This document shows positions 44,899 to 55,805 of a stretch of DNA of 64,000 nt, one piece after another (the first letter of the stretch is position 1; each line of letters starts with the position of its first letter). The notes under the pieces are model-generated. The model was given only the letters and a program-made list of their open reading frames with translations, did not search any database and had not been told where the DNA came from. The DNA comes from Leptospira licerasiae serovar Varillal str. VAR 010 (GTDB taxonomy: Bacteria; Spirochaetota; Leptospiria; Leptospirales; Leptospiraceae). The stretch spans positions 124,001 through 188,000 of the forward strand of contig NZ_AHOO02000012.1 in NCBI RefSeq assembly GCF_000244755.1, given 5' to 3'. A program made the translations under genes and the position numbers.

Positions 44899-46070
44899 TT
44901 TCGGACTCGGCTCCTTTCCCGAAAGACTAAGGTGAATTTAGTTCCCTTGCTCCGATCCAAGATTAAACTTCCGTCTATTTGATGGGTCAAAGTATTGACT
45001 AATTGTAAACCCAAAGAGTCCGTTTGTCGATAGTCAATTTCTTCGGGGAACCCGACCCCGTTATCTTCCACAGTCAAAGAATACTCTTCGTATTTAGAAG
45101 TAATAGAGATCTGGATCGTACCTTCTTCTCTATCCTTAAATCCATATTTTAATGAGTTGGTAACCAATTCAGTTACAATCAATCCGCAATGGATTGCCGT
45201 ATCTAACGTTAGATGAACGGACTCAGCATGTATTTCGAATCGTATTCTTGAATTTACACGATAGGTCCTCAACAGGTTTGTAACCAAACTGTTTAGGTAT
45301 TCCTGGAAGTCTGTATGCGCCAGGTCCTCGTTTTGGTATAACAATTCATGGATCAAAGCTATGGATTTGATCCTAGATTGGCAATCTTGGAACATTTCTA
45401 AAGACTTACGATCGGTTATGTAGTTTCCCTGCAAACTTAGGATGCTGGAAACAATTTGAAGATTATTTTTTACCCTATGATGGATTTCCCTGAGCAGAAC
45501 TTCCTTCTCTTTCAGCGAAGCAGTCAATGCTTCTTCTGCCCGCTTTCTTTCCGCTATCTCAGTCAATAGTTCGTTATTGACTCTATGCAGTTCGAAAGTC
45601 CTCTCCTCTACACGTATTTCCAACTCATCATGGCTTTGCCTCAAGAGTTCTTCTTGGATCCTTAATATTTTGTTTTTCTTATGTAGATCTACGAATACCG
45701 CCGCCTTGGATCTCAATATCTCAGGCGCGGTAGGTTTCACTAAAAAATCCACCGCTCCCAAAGAATATCCTTTAAACATTCCGGTTTCGTTATTTGCGTA
45801 AGCGGTAAGAAATATGATCGGGATCTTGGCGCATTTCTCTCGCTGCCGGATCAACGCAGCGGCTTCAAAACCGTCCATTCCAGGCATTCTTACGTCCATG
45901 AAGATCAATGCGACTTCCTCCGGTTCATCCAGAAGCGCCTTCAATGCTTCTTCTCCCGAACCCGCTTTGATCAAATTCAATTCCGGACTCTTGAGAATAT
46001 GCTCCATTACCTGCAGATTGTCCACATGGTCATCTACCAGTAAAATATTCACTTTCATTGTCTGTTCCAT
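44895..46070 (-). CDS. Receiver-histidine kinase (HisKA_2/HWE-type) protein
   Basis: About 391 residues. An N-terminal receiver (ILLVDDHVDNLQVMEHIL; phospho-Asp in IFMDVRMPGMDGFEA; FLVKPTAPEIL) is followed by a coiled coil (about 130-185). Then comes a HisKA_2 dimerisation domain with REIHHRVKNNLQIVSSIL and an ATPase domain with TNSLKYGF and EDNGVGFPEE. ATG 46070 is preferred, with AGGT upstream; GTG 46085 inside the previous gene is an alternative. Its receiver is a likely target of the large hybrid kinase encoded upstream. Confidence 0.9.
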   Translation of the reverse strand: MEQTMKVNILLVDDHVDNLQVMEHILKSPELNLIKAGSGEEALKALLDEPEEVALIFMDVRMPGMDGFEAAALIRQREKCAKIPIIFLTAYANNETGMFKGYSLGAVDFLVKPTAPEILRSKAAVFVDLHKKNKILRIQEELLRQSHDELEIRVEERTFELHRVNNELLTEIAERKRAEEALTASLKEKEVLLREIHHRVKNNLQIVSSILSLQGNYITDRKSLEMFQDCQSRIKSIALIHELLYQNEDLAHTDFQEYLNSLVTNLLRTYRVNSRIRFEIHAESVHLTLDTAIHCGLIVTELVTNSLKYGFKDREEGTIQISITSKYEEYSLTVEDNGVGFPEEIDYRQTDSLGLQLVNTLTHQIDGSLILDRSKGTKFTLVFRERSRVRK

Positions 46071-46075
46071 ATTTT

Positions 46076-49000
46076 CTACCTGCACAACAACACCCGGAGC
46101 AGAGAAAGCAAATGGTCCACACTCACCGGCTTAGTTATATATTCGGTCGCACCGGCTTCTATACACTTTTCCCGATCCCCTTTCATTGCCTTTGCAGTGA
46201 GCGCCAAAATCGGTAGATTAACAAATTCAGGTTTAGAACGGATCACTTTCATCGCCTCGTATCCGTCCATATCCGGCATCATCACGTCCATAAGAACGAT
46301 CTCTATGTCCGGATTTTTTTCCAAAATATTAATTCCGTCTAATGCATTCTCTGCATAATGTATTTTCATTTTATGCAATTCCAACATACTCGTTAACGCG
46401 AATATATTTCTTACATCGTCATCCACTATAAGGACTTTATGCCCTTCGAGGGAATACGTATCGCCCGACTTAGAGACTGATTCAGGTTCATGCAAATGGA
46501 TCTTGATCTCTTCCAAAGAAGTCGCGTAGGAATTTACGAATTTCAGAATATTCGAGCCGTTAAAAGATAGGAGTTTCTGAAAAGTTTCCGGTCCATTCTT
46601 CTCGTCCGAAAAGAACAACAACAAAGTTCGCTCCGGATCCAAAAGAGTAATTTTGGAAACTAGATCGTAGACGGACATGTCCTTAAATTCAGTGCCGATC
46701 AGGATACAATCCGGTATTTCCTTTTTTAGAATGTCCAAAAGTTCCTGACCGGACTCTAATCTTTTTAAGGTCAGATCCTTTGAGGTCAGTTTTTCATTCA
46801 GGAATTCGGAATGATCCTTTTCTATTCCACAAACATAAAGTGTTTTATCCGTTTTATGCAGATATGTTTTGATCTTTTCGAACGCCTCATTCAAAGATTC
46901 TATCCCGACAGGTTTCCTTAAATGAGAGATCGCTCCGATCTCCAAACTTCTTCTCCAGTCATTTCCTCCGGAAAGAACATGGACCGGGATTTGTCTAAGT
47001 TTAGGATTTCTTTTCAGCCAATTCAGGATCAAACTTCCATCCATATCCGAGAGTTGGACGTCCAACAAGACAGCATTAAAAGAAGATTCTTGTAATGCCG
47101 AGATCCCACTCTTTCCATCCAAGGCAACCGTTCCCTTGAACCCGTTACTTTTTGCGATCTCCAAAAGAGACTTAGCGAACGTTTCGTCTTCTTCTATAAT
47201 CAAGACCTTCTCTTTAGATTCGTTCTGGGTCTCGTCCTCAAGAACTCTTCTGGTTGTTTTGATCTTACTTCTTACATAAGAATCTCCCGAACCTGATGAA
47301 TCACTATCGGAGTTTTCAGCCCATTTGATCGAATCCTGTTCAGTCGGATTTTCTTCCACTTGGATATAATCCAAAGGAAGATATAAGGTGAATTTACTTC
47401 CTACCTCTGGTTCACTTTCTAATTTTAATTCTCCGCCCAAAATACGGGTGATCTCTTTACTGATAGAGAGCCCTAATCCTGTTCCTCCATATTTTCTACT
47501 CGTGCTTCCATCGGCTTGGCGGAAGGCTTCGAAGATCAAACCTTGCTTTTCTGAAGAAATTCCGATACCGGTATCGATCACCGAAAATGCGATCACCCCG
47601 CCCGCTTGGTTCAAGATCTTATGGTCTTTACTCCATCCGGAAGAAGAAGATTCTATCCTCAGCTTTACTCCTCCTTTATGAGTAAATTTGAATGCATTGG
47701 ATAGAAGGTTCTGAAGGATCTGTTGTAATCTTTGTAGGTCCGTCGTAATCCTAGAAGGAAGTTCCGGATCTATTTCAACTTGGAATTTTAAGTCTTTATT
47801 CCTTGCAGTTTCTCGGAAGGAACGATCCAGATATCCTCCCAATTCCTCGATAGAAACCGAATCCAGATCCACACTCATCTTACCGGATTCAATTTTAGAA
47901 AGATCTAATATGTCATTGATTAACTGCAACAAATCGTTTCCGGAACTATGGATTGTTTTAGCGTATTCCGTTTGTTTTTCGGATAGGTTTCGGCTTTCAT
48001 TATCATACAATAATCTTGAAAGGATCAGCATATTATTCAAAGGAGTCCTTAACTCGTGGGACATGTTAGCCAAGAATTCAGATTTGTATCTGGAAGTAAG
48101 AGCCAATTGCCTTGCTTTTTCTTCCAAGGAATGTCTGGCTTGTTCTACTTCTCTGTTTTTTCTTTCCACCTCGCTGTTCTTCTTGGCAAGAAGTCTCGCT
48201 TTTTCTTCCAACTCTTCGTTCTTTTCTTGTAACTCTTCCCTTTGGTCCTTGAGCATGTCTTCGGAAGCCTTAAGCGATTTGGCTTGTTCTTCCAAACGTT
48301 GGTTGGTGCTGGTCAATTCTTCTTGTCGTCCTTGCAACTCTTCAGTCAAAGTTTGGGATTGGATCAGAAGTTCTTCCGTTCTCATTCCTGCCGCAATCGT
48401 GTTCAACACGATCCCGATACTTTCAGTCAACTGATCCAAGAAGTTCAAATGGATCGGAGTGAAGTTGGAAAAAGAGGCAAGCTCTATTACTGCCTTCACT
48501 TCCCCTTCGAATAACACAGGTAAGACGACTATATTGATCGGAGGAGCTTCTCCCAGTGCGGAATTGATCATGATATAACTGGAAGGAACATGAGTTACGA
48601 GTATCCTTTCTTTTTCCAGAAAACATTGCCCGATCAGACCTTCTCCCGGATAAAAACGGTTCGATACATTCTTCCTTTCTTGGTAAGCGTAACTTACTAA
48701 TAATTTGAGAAGAGGACCTTCTTCTACGTTTTCCGTTATGAAAAATGCTCCATGCTGCGCGGATACAAGCGGAGCAAGCTCCGACAGGATCAATTTACTT
48801 ACGTTGACTAAGTTTCTTTGTCCTTGTAGCAATCGAGTGAATTTTGCTAAGTTTGTTTTTAACCAGTCCTGTTCCGTATTGATCCGAGTGGTTTCCCTTA
48901 AGTTCCGGATCATTTCGTTGATGTTATCTGATAAGGCCGCCACCTCTCCTGCCGCTTGGATCGTAACTGTCCGAGAAAGATCTCCCTTGGTCACACCGGT

Positions 49001-49789
49001 TGCCACTTCGGCGATCGCTCTTACCTGAGTGGTCAAGTTAGAAGCAAGCTGGTTTACGTTATCCGTAAGATTCCTCCAAAGTCCTGCGGCACCCGGAACA
49101 CTTGCCTGGCCTCCTAATCTTCCTTCGATACCTACCTCTTTTGCAACTGTGGTCACCTGGTCTCCGAAAAGTCCCAGGGTGTCGATCATATCGTTGATTG
49201 TATCCGAGAGTTCTGCGATCTCTCCTTTTGCTTCTAAATATAATTTTTTCTTCAAGTCCCCATTTGCGACAGAGGTTACTACTTTAGCAATGCCCCTTAC
49301 CTGAGTGGTGAGGTTATTCGCCATGAAGTTCACACTATCCGTAAGATCTTTCCAGATACCTGCAACCCCTTGCACATTCGCCTGTCCACCCAGTTTACCT
49401 TCCGTTCCCACCTCTCTTGCCACACGAGTCACCTCGGAGGCGAATGAGTTCAACTGGTCCACCATCGTGTTGATGGTATCTTTTAACTCTAAGATCTCTC
49501 CCTTAACATCCACAGTAATCTTCTTGGATAAGTCACCTCGAGCTACCGCTGTAGTAACTTCGGCAATATTTCTCACCTGACCGGTCAGGTTGGATGCCAT
49601 AGAGTTCACACTGTCGGTAAGGTCTTTCCAAGTTCCCGCAACTCCTCGAACATTCGCCTGTCCACCCAGTTTACCTTCGGTTCCCACCTCTCTTGCCACC
49701 CGAGTTACCTCGGAAGCGAACGAGTTCAACTGGTCCACCATCGTGTTAATGGTATCTTTTAACTCTAAGATCTCTCCCTTAACATCCAC
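46076..49789 (-). CDS. Poly-HAMP hybrid histidine kinase, C-terminal segment after frameshifts
   Basis: 1237 codons open in this frame; this is the 3' part of one gene that begins at 51838. It contains the last two near-identical HAMP units, two diverged ones, a GAF domain ([16 protein letters not shown]), a long coiled coil, HisKA ([15 protein letters not shown]) and HATPase ([23 protein letters not shown]). Three receiver-like domains follow: [12 protein letters not shown] intact, [12 protein letters not shown] lacking the phospho-Asp, and [12 protein letters not shown] intact. No membrane helices are present. The layout resembles Nik1/group-III osmosensing kinases. The ATG at 49789 lies inside a repeat and is not a natural start. 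Confidence 0.88.
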   Translation of the reverse strand: MDVKGEILELKDTINTMVDQLNSFASEVTRVAREVGTEGKLGGQANVRGVAGTWKDLTDSVNSMASNLTGQVRNIAEVTTAVARGDLSKKITVDVKGEILELKDTINTMVDQLNSFASEVTRVAREVGTEGKLGGQANVQGVAGIWKDLTDSVNFMANNLTTQVRGIAKVVTSVANGDLKKKLYLEAKGEIAELSDTINDMIDTLGLFGDQVTTVAKEVGIEGRLGGQASVPGAAGLWRNLTDNVNQLASNLTTQVRAIAEVATGVTKGDLSRTVTIQAAGEVAALSDNINEMIRNLRETTRINTEQDWLKTNLAKFTRLLQGQRNLVNVSKLILSELAPLVSAQHGAFFITENVEEGPLLKLLVSYAYQERKNVSNRFYPGEGLIGQCFLEKERILVTHVPSSYIMINSALGEAPPINIVVLPVLFEGEVKAVIELASFSNFTPIHLNFLDQLTESIGIVLNTIAAGMRTEELLIQSQTLTEELQGRQEELTSTNQRLEEQAKSLKASEDMLKDQREELQEKNEELEEKARLLAKKNSEVERKNREVEQARHSLEEKARQLALTSRYKSEFLANMSHELRTPLNNMLILSRLLYDNESRNLSEKQTEYAKTIHSSGNDLLQLINDILDLSKIESGKMSVDLDSVSIEELGGYLDRSFRETARNKDLKFQVEIDPELPSRITTDLQRLQQILQNLLSNAFKFTHKGGVKLRIESSSSGWSKDHKILNQAGGVIAFSVIDTGIGISSEKQGLIFEAFRQADGSTSRKYGGTGLGLSISKEITRILGGELKLESEPEVGSKFTLYLPLDYIQVEENPTEQDSIKWAENSDSDSSGSGDSYVRSKIKTTRRVLEDETQNESKEKVLIIEEDETFAKSLLEIAKSNGFKGTVALDGKSGISALQESSFNAVLLDVQLSDMDGSLILNWLKRNPKLRQIPVHVLSGGNDWRRSLEIGAISHLRKPVGIESLNEAFEKIKTYLHKTDKTLYVCGIEKDHSEFLNEKLTSKDLTLKRLESGQELLDILKKEIPDCILIGTEFKDMSVYDLVSKITLLDPERTLLLFFSDEKNGPETFQKLLSFNGSNILKFVNSYATSLEEIKIHLHEPESVSKSGDTYSLEGHKVLIVDDDVRNIFALTSMLELHKMKIHYAENALDGINILEKNPDIEIVLMDVMMPDMDGYEAMKVIRSKPEFVNLPILALTAKAMKGDREKCIEAGATEYITKPVSVDHLLSLLRVLLCR

Positions 49790-51385
49790 AGTGATCTTCT
49801 TGGATAAGTCACCGCACGCTGTAGTAACTTCGGCAATATTTCCACCTGACCGGTAAGGTTGGATGCCATAGAGTTCACACTATCGTTAAGTCTTTCCAAG
49901 TTCCCGCAACACCCTGCACGTCTGCTGTCCGCCTAACTCTCCTTCGGTTCCCACCTCTCTTGCCACACGAGTACCTCGGAAGCGAATGAGTTCAACTGGT
50001 CCACCATCGTGTTGATGGTATCTTTTAACTCTAAGATCTCTCCCTTAACATCCACAGTGATCTTCTTGGATAAGTCACCTCGAGCTACCGCTGTAGTAAC
50101 TTCGGCAATATTTCTCACCTGGCCGGTAAGGTTGGATGCCATCGAGTTCACACTATCTGTTAAGTCTTTCCAAGTTCCTGCGACTCCTCGAACGTCTGCT
50201 TGTCCACCCAGTTTACCTTCTGTTCCCACTTCTTTTGCAACCCGAGTTACCTCGGAGGCGAATGAGTTCAACTGGTCCACCATCGTGTTGATCGTATTCT
50301 TAAGTTCTAAGATCTCTCCCTTAACATCCACAGTGATCTTTTTAGATAAGTCACCGGTCGCAACCGCCTTGGTAACTTCCGCGATGTCACGGACCTGACC
50401 GGTCAAGTTCCCCGCCATAAAGTTCACGCTGTCGGTAAGGTCTTTCCAGGTTCCTGCAACTCCTCGAACGTCCGCTTGTCCACCCAGTTTACCTTCTGCA
50501 CCTACCTCTCTTGCAACCCGAGTTACCTCTGATGCGAATGAGTTCAACTGGTCCACCATAGTGTTGATCGTATTCTTGAGTTCCAAGATCTCTCCTTTAA
50601 CATCCACTGTGATCTTTTTGGATAAGTCACCGGTCGCAACAGCTGTAGTAACTTCGGCAATATTACGCACCTGACCGGTAAGGTTGGATGCCATAGAGTT
50701 CACACTATCCGTTAAGTCTTTCCAAGTTCCTGCAACACCCTGCACATCTGCTTGTCCGCCTAACTCTCCTTCGGTTCCCACCTCTCTTGCAACCCGAGTC
50801 ACCTCGGAAGCGAATGAGTTCAACTGGTCCACCATCGTGTTGATGGTCACTTTCAACTCAAGGATCTCTCCCTTAACATCCACAGTGATCTTTTTGGATA
50901 AGTCACCTCGAGCTACCGCTGTAGTAACTTCGGCAATATTTCTCACCTGACCGGTAGGTTGGATGCCATGAGTTCACACTATCCGTTAAGTCTTTCCAAG
51001 TTCCCGCAACTCCTCGAACGTCCGCTTGTCCACCCAGTTTGCCTTCTGTTCCCACTTCTTTTGCAACCCGAGTTACCTCAGAAGCGAAAGAGTTCAACTG
51101 GTCCACCATCGTGTTGATCGTATTCTTAAGTTCTAAGATCTCTCCCTTAACATCCACCGTGATCTTTTTGGATAAGTCACCGGTCGCAACCGCCTTGGTA
51201 ACTTCCGCGATGTCACGGACCTGACCAGTCAAATTAGACGCCATCGAGTTCACGCTGTCGGTAAGGTCTTTCCAAGTTCCCGCAACTCCTCGAACGTCCG
51301 CTTGTCCACCCAGTTTACCTTCTGTTCCAACTTCTTTCGCAACCCGAGTCACCTCTGATGCGAATGAGTTCAACTGGTCCACCAT
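49190..51385 (-). repeat. Tandem array of eight 276-bp HAMP units
   Basis: Units of 92 codons begin at MVDQLNSF. Their starts lie at 51385, 51109, 50835, 50559, 50283, 50007, 49741 and 49465, and a diverged unit starts at 49189. The span equals 8 x 276 minus 12 bases. The missing bases map to two small clusters (about 50955-50975 and 49809-49975). Units alternate between two subtypes (T-A-V-A-R-G-D with S-V-N-S-M-A, and K-A-V-A-T-G-D), suggesting duplication in blocks. Confidence 0.92.
49933..50946 (-). pseudogene. Poly-HAMP kinase, middle segment in a shifted frame
   Basis: 337 codons consisting only of HAMP repeats ([21 protein letters not shown]). It enters and leaves the true reading frame at the two deletion clusters; the last residues after SFASEV are frameshifted nonsense ([12 protein letters not shown]). 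It should be joined to the segments on either side rather than be read as a separate protein. Confidence 0.8.
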
Positions 51386-51838
51386 GATGTTTACGATCTT
51401 TGCAGTTCTAAAAAATTCTCCTTTGAGAGGTCTTCCGTCGATTTCCAAAGACATGTTCTGAGAAAGGTCGCCGCCTGCCACGGCTCCGATCACCCTCATC
51501 ACTTCCGTATTCGGTTGCACAAGATTTCCGATCAGTGAGTTGATGGAGTTCATACAAGAACCCCAAGAACCTATAGAAGAAATACCGCTTACCCTTTGGG
51601 AAATTTTACCTTCTTGTCCTACTTCATTACTGATCCTTTCGAACTCTTTGACCATTCTATCGTTTTGGTCCATGATATCGTTTAATAAGTCTGAAATTTT
51701 ACCGGCGATCCCAACCTGATCCAATGGCATTCGTTTAGAGAAATCGCCTCTTTTAAATGCAGTAAGAACTTCTAATAATTGTTTTGGATTTAGAGAATCT
51801 TTATCTTGTTTGGGATCTATTGTCGGGGCATTCTTCAT
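50903..51838 (-). CDS. Poly-HAMP hybrid histidine kinase, N-terminal segment
   Basis: 311 codons carrying the natural start ([16 protein letters not shown]). There is no signal peptide or membrane helix, so the kinase is cytoplasmic. Residues 20-150 hold two atypical HAMP-like units ([39 protein letters not shown]). Standard 92-residue units begin at residue 152. Near 50970 the frame is lost ([15 protein letters not shown]). With 12 bases restored, 46076-51838 gives one continuous gene of 1924 codons, consistent with one intact protein. Confidence 0.85.
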   Translation of the reverse strand: MKNAPTIDPKQDKDSLNPKQLLEVLTAFKRGDFSKRMPLDQVGIAGKISDLLNDIMDQNDRMVKEFERISNEVGQEGKISQRVSGISSIGSWGSCMNSINSLIGNLVQPNTEVMRVIGAVAGGDLSQNMSLEIDGRPLKGEFFRTAKIVNIMVDQLNSFASEVTRVAKEVGTEGKLGGQADVRGVAGTWKDLTDSVNSMASNLTGQVRDIAEVTKAVATGDLSKKITVDVKGEILELKNTINTMVDQLNSFASEVTRVAKEVGTEGKLGGQADVRGVAGTWKDLTDSVNSWHPTYRSGEKYCRSYYSGSSR

Positions 51839-52033
51839 GGCTGGACCTAAACCTATAAAAAAAGGTTAATGAGCACGAAGGAGAATGATGACGTAAAATG
51901 AAGGGAATAACAACAAAAATTATTTCATAAATACATCGTACGGATTAAGTTAAACGAAGAATTTTTCTGTCACTAAAAATGTGACAGAATGGAAAATACA
52001 TTACAAAAACAAATTTTTCTTAAGTTTCTAAAT

Positions 52034-52666
52034 TTACTCTAGGAGTTTATGATCGTAAGCGTAACGAACGAGTTCCTGCGTAGATTTCAAACTCATCTTT
52101 TCGAAGATCCTTGCTCTATACGTATTTACTGTATTCACGCTCAAACCAAGGTCCTCCGAAATAGATCGAACATTTTTGCCCTTCACCAAAAGCATAAGTA
52201 TCTGAAATTCTCTCTCGGAAAGAGTTTCATGAGGAAGTCGATCTGAGGGTTTAGAAAGTTCTCTCACTAACATCTCAGTCGCTTCCGGACTAATATATCT
52301 TGCGCCTTCTATCACCTTACGAACTGCAGAGATCAATTCATCTCCCGCGCTTGCCTTAGTGATATAACCGGATGCTCCGGCCTTCAACGCACGAACGGCA
52401 AATCTGTCTTCCGGATACATACTTAAGATCAGGACTCTAGTATCAGGGGAAAGTTTATGAACATATTTTAATATATCCAAACCGCTCATCATCGGCATAT
52501 TGATGTCCAAGATGAGAACTTGTACGGATTGGCTTGCAAGATAATCCAAAACCTGCTGTCCGTTTTCCGCCTCGTAAACGATCTCTATATCTTCCTCCTC
52601 CGAAAGGATCTTTCTTAAACCTTCTCGGATCAATAAATGATCATCCGCGATCAATGTGGAAATCAT
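52034..52666 (-). CDS. NarL/FixJ-family response regulator
   Basis: 210 residues. The receiver has TLIADDHLLIREGL, the phospho-Asp in VLILDINMPMMSG, ILSMYPEDR and YITKASAGDE. The LuxR-type HTH has LSEREFQILMLLVKGKNVRS and LSVNTVNTYRARIF. The start overlaps the stop of the upstream sensor kinase by 4 bp, so they are a pair. Regulated genes are not evident. Confidence 0.94.
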   Translation of the reverse strand: MISTLIADDHLLIREGLRKILSEEEDIEIVYEAENGQQVLDYLASQSVQVLILDINMPMMSGLDILKYVHKLSPDTRVLILSMYPEDRFAVRALKAGASGYITKASAGDELISAVRKVIEGARYISPEATEMLVRELSKPSDRLPHETLSEREFQILMLLVKGKNVRSISEDLGLSVNTVNTYRARIFEKMSLKSTQELVRYAYDHKLLE

Positions 52667-54021
52667 AGGAAATCCTCCTTATATCTACTTGAGATTGGTA
52701 TTTTTACGATCACACTCGTACCTTTTTCGGATCCGGCGGTGATGGAGACTTCTCCGCCTAGGACCACAGCCCTTTCTCTCATCCCGATCAATCCGAGAGA
52801 CTTAGATTGGTTCATCTTTTTTGGATCTATTCCGATCCCGTTGTCTTGGATTTTCAGAATGAGAAATTGCCCTTCTTCCAAGCAGGAAACCTGGATAGAA
52901 TCCGCCTTGGAATGTCTCGCTGCGTTAGTCAACGCTTCTTGAAAAATGCGAAATAATGCGATGGATGGGTCTTTTTCTAAGGATAGAATTCCTACAGGGA
53001 TCTTGATCTCGCAACGAATTCCTGTTCTTTTTTCGAAATCTTTAGCATACCATTCAATTCCTTCCAATAATCCCAAATCCTCTAAGATCAATGGCCTAAG
53101 CTCTGTTGCGATCCTCTGCACCGATTCGATGCCAGAGTCGGCCACCTTGATCATAGAAAGAAGTTCGGAAACCAACTTGGAATCCGAACCCTTGGACTTT
53201 TGAAAATTATTTTTTAATAATGTAAGATCTATCTTAAGAACGGTCAATAATTGCCCCAACTCGTCGTGAACCTCTCTTGCAACTAAGAGTCTCTCTTCTT
53301 CCCGAACTTCCTGAAGTCTGGCGGACAATGCTCTCAACTGTTCTCCCGACGTTTTAAGATGGTTTTCCGCTTCCCTTCTTTCGAATACCCTCCCTATTTG
53401 AGAGCTGATATGAGAGACCGCCTCGAAAAAAGAAGGGTCCGCGGATTTATTTCCGGAATAAAATTCCAAAACACCTACTAGATTTCCTTTCACAAAAATA
53501 GGAATCCCGATTGCAGCTTCGATCCCGGCTTTGATAGAAAGTTCTTTTAATTCTCCTTTCAAATAAGAAGGAAAGTTTTCGAGTAGGATAGGTTTTCGGC
53601 CGCTCCTAACTCTTTCGGAAAGGATTGATTCCTCTTTTTTGGACCTAGTCCTTAATAAATTCCTAAACTCTTTCAGGAACGTTTCTTCTCTAGAGAAGGA
53701 GATGGAAGAATATTCAGGTCTCTCCGATTCTTCCAATACTAAACATACAAGGCCTAATTTCCAGTCCGCAATCAAACATATCCGATCGACGGAAAATTGA
53801 AGCACAGATTCCACATCGTTTGCTTCGTTTGCAGCAGTAGCAACTTGTTGAAGAAGATTTAAAACGGAGATCTTTTTTAAGAGTTCGTCTTTTGTATTTT
53901 GCTCTTCTCGATTAGATCTATCAATAGGATCTTCTTTAGAAAATGCTTCGGATTCGCGAGGGAAAGGTTCGGAGAAGGAACCGTAACTCGGCTCTTGGTC
54001 GATATTCGAAAAGCCTTGCAC
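52663..54021 (-). CDS. GAF-domain sensor histidine kinase (NarX/HisKA_3 type)
   Basis: 452 residues, no membrane segments. A GAF domain (about 60-215) has AGIEAAIGIPIFVKGNLVGV. HisKA_3 has VAREVHDELGQLLTVLKIDL, and the ATPase has ALTNAARHSKADSIQV and IQDNGIGIDPKKM. The GAF lacks an obvious haem or iron ligand motif. It is the partner of the NarL-type regulator directly downstream. Confidence 0.92.
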   Translation of the reverse strand: MQGFSNIDQEPSYGSFSEPFPRESEAFSKEDPIDRSNREEQNTKDELLKKISVLNLLQQVATAANEANDVESVLQFSVDRICLIADWKLGLVCLVLEESERPEYSSISFSREETFLKEFRNLLRTRSKKEESILSERVRSGRKPILLENFPSYLKGELKELSIKAGIEAAIGIPIFVKGNLVGVLEFYSGNKSADPSFFEAVSHISSQIGRVFERREAENHLKTSGEQLRALSARLQEVREEERLLVAREVHDELGQLLTVLKIDLTLLKNNFQKSKGSDSKLVSELLSMIKVADSGIESVQRIATELRPLILEDLGLLEGIEWYAKDFEKRTGIRCEIKIPVGILSLEKDPSIALFRIFQEALTNAARHSKADSIQVSCLEEGQFLILKIQDNGIGIDPKKMNQSKSLGLIGMRERAVVLGGEVSITAGSEKGTSVIVKIPISSRYKEDFL

Positions 54022-54143
54022 CCCGCGATTATCTAATTAAAATTTTCATCTTTCAATCCGTTTTTTCGCCTAACAGCAAAGAAAAAGAAAATAGTAATGC
54101 GTTAGATCGAATATTGTAGCGAGATAGATATAATGAAATATTC

Positions 54144-55289
54144 TTATTTTTTAAAGAATAAATGAATGTACGAGGGCTTTATCTCTTTCTGAGAAAACTC
54201 TAGACCGAAATCTTCTTTTCTTTCTCTAAACTTCTGATATAGAGCACCGCCATTATATAACGCTTCTATCTCTAAAATAATCCCCTTATTCCGATCGGAA
54301 CCTGAGCTTTCGCTAACCCGATTAACTCCTTGGATATTTCTAATAATACCTCTTACATCCTTATCCAAATAATCGTCATAGCTTAAGCCCTCTATTTTGA
54401 TACGGATCAGATTTCCAGGTTTCCATTTATTGGCGATCTGCTCTTTGATCTTAGGGTAAGCTTTTTCTACCGACCTTTTTATGGATTCCTGGATGCCGGT
54501 ATTCGGATTAATATGAGGAGAAACCCCGGAAGAATTATCCGCTGCGATGATCCGAGCGGTATTTACGTCGAAAATTTTGAATCTAAGAACGGACTGGTAA
54601 GAATGAAGTCCTGTATCCTCTATCCTTCCCAGATCTGTAACCTCTGTTTGACCCACAAGCAAGATCTGAGCCTCCGACTCTCCCGCCAAAGCTAATATTT
54701 TATCTTCAAAGGAATATTCCGAAAGAACAGTTCGATCCTTATTACCTTCCTTAAAAAGAACACGATAGAATTGTTTTTTATCTAAAAAGTCGAAGTCCGA
54801 AAAAGTTTTTACGATCTCATTTTCGGTGATCCCCACCTTCTCTTTTATATTTTGTTTTCCTAATATTCTTTCTTCTATGAATACTAAAAACTTGGGTTTA
54901 CCTATATCTTTGTATCTTTCTTGGAGAGCATCCCGGACTTCCTTTCGGTTTACTTTTCCTTTTGCGTCTATTTCCAAAAGCCCCGTTGGCAATTTTCGTG
55001 TAGGACCAACTTTAGAATATTCCGACACAAATCCTTCTACGGAAGAATTTACTATAGTTTCCTTCAATTTACCGCTTATGACCTGGGAAGATCCTTGGAC
55101 CAATTCTCCCAGCCCATTCTCTATAATTTTTCGTTTAGCGTTTAACTCTAATTCTTCTTCGTTCTTTCCCTGGATATTTTGTACATATACAAATTCGTCC
55201 TTTGGGTCCTTTACGGAACGAAGGCAAGAAATTAGGAATATAAGGTTTAAAAAAAGGAAGTAAGAGATAAATTTAGAGAAGGTAGATTG
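54144..55289 (-). CDS. Lipoprotein with FlgT/CsgG-like repeats
   Basis: About 381 residues from ATG 55289. A signal peptide ends in FLFLNLIFLISC, a lipobox with Cys23. After it, NAKRKIIENGLGELVQGSSQ and VRDALQERYKDIGKPKFLVF resemble FlgT-type flagellar assembly proteins, where an alpha/beta domain follows a processed signal. RFKIFDVNTARIIAADNSSG matches the CsgG/FlgT middle region. An earlier ATG at 55319 would place extra charged residues before the signal. A periplasmic-side or outer-membrane role is likely. A flagellar link is only a family resemblance. Confidence 0.7.
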   Translation of the reverse strand, partial: QSTFSKFISYFLFLNLIFLISCLRSVKDPKDEFVYVQNIQGKNEEELELNAKRKIIENGLGELVQGSSQVISGKLKETIVNSSVEGFVSEYSKVGPTRKLPTGLLEIDAKGKVNRKEVRDALQERYKDIGKPKFLVFIEERILGKQNIKEKVGITENEIVKTFSDFDFLDKKQFYRVLFKEGNKDRTVLSEYSFEDKILALAGESEAQILLVGQTEVTDLGRIEDTGLHSYQSVLRFKIFDVNTARIIAADNSSGVSPHINPNTGIQESIKRSVEKAYPKIKEQIANKWKPGNLIRIKIEGLSYDDYLDKDVRGIIRNIQGVNRVSESSGSDRNKGIILEIEALYNGGALYQKFRERKEDFGLEFSQKEIKPSYIHLFFKK

Positions 55290-55371
55290 CATACGATCGA
55301 AAGTATCTCTTCGATCCATTGGACCCGATACTCGGCATCTTCGTTTCCCAATGGTTCGGAAAAACCTTATT

Positions 55372-55764
55372 TTATCCCAGTTTGGTCTCTATCTGTATCG
55401 GATGGGTCAGAGTTTTGTGGACAGGGCAAGCATTCGCAACTTGCAAAAGTCTCTCTCTTTCCTGCTCGCTTAAATTACCTTCTATCTTTACGATCCTTTG
55501 TATCTCAGTATGATCCGTCCATCTAGTAAGATTTAGTTGGACTGTTACTTCTTTTAGATCCATCTTTTTTCTTTGGGCATACATTCGAATTGTGATGTCC
55601 GTGCACGCCCCCAAGGAAAGAAGAAGATATTCATGTGGAGAAGGTCCAAGATCCCCTCCTCCGTCTTCTTTTGATTCGTCCGCGATCACTTCGTGGTTCT
55701 TACTACGAAGGATCGTTTTATAATTTTCTGGAGTGCTCAGTACAGTTACTTCGATATCGCTCAT
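55372..55764 (-). CDS. OsmC-family peroxiredoxin
   Basis: 130 residues. The two redox Cys are in LLSLGACTDITIRMYAQRK and NACPVHKTL, with the Glu/Arg context of OsmC/YhfA proteins. These reduce organic hydroperoxides with lipoylated or thiol donors. It is small, soluble and complete. It lies 42 bp downstream of the MFS gene on the same strand and may join the SoxR-linked oxidative group. Confidence 0.92.
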   Translation of the reverse strand: MSDIEVTVLSTPENYKTILRSKNHEVIADESKEDGGGDLGPSPHEYLLLSLGACTDITIRMYAQRKKMDLKEVTVQLNLTRWTDHTEIQRIVKIEGNLSEQERERLLQVANACPVHKTLTHPIQIETKLG

Positions 55765-55805
55765 AAAGTAAGAAGGATTAGAACTCCATTTTTAAATGCA
55801 ATCCT

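Noticed and set aside
48705..50398. Several plus-strand frames of about 90 codons with near-identical sequence
   Set aside because: They are the antisense reading of the 276-bp HAMP repeats, which explains both their regular spacing and their Ser/Thr-rich translations.
49190..51385. CRISPR-like or phage-like repeat array
   Set aside because: The repeat unit is a 92-codon HAMP module inside a coding gene, with no spacers.
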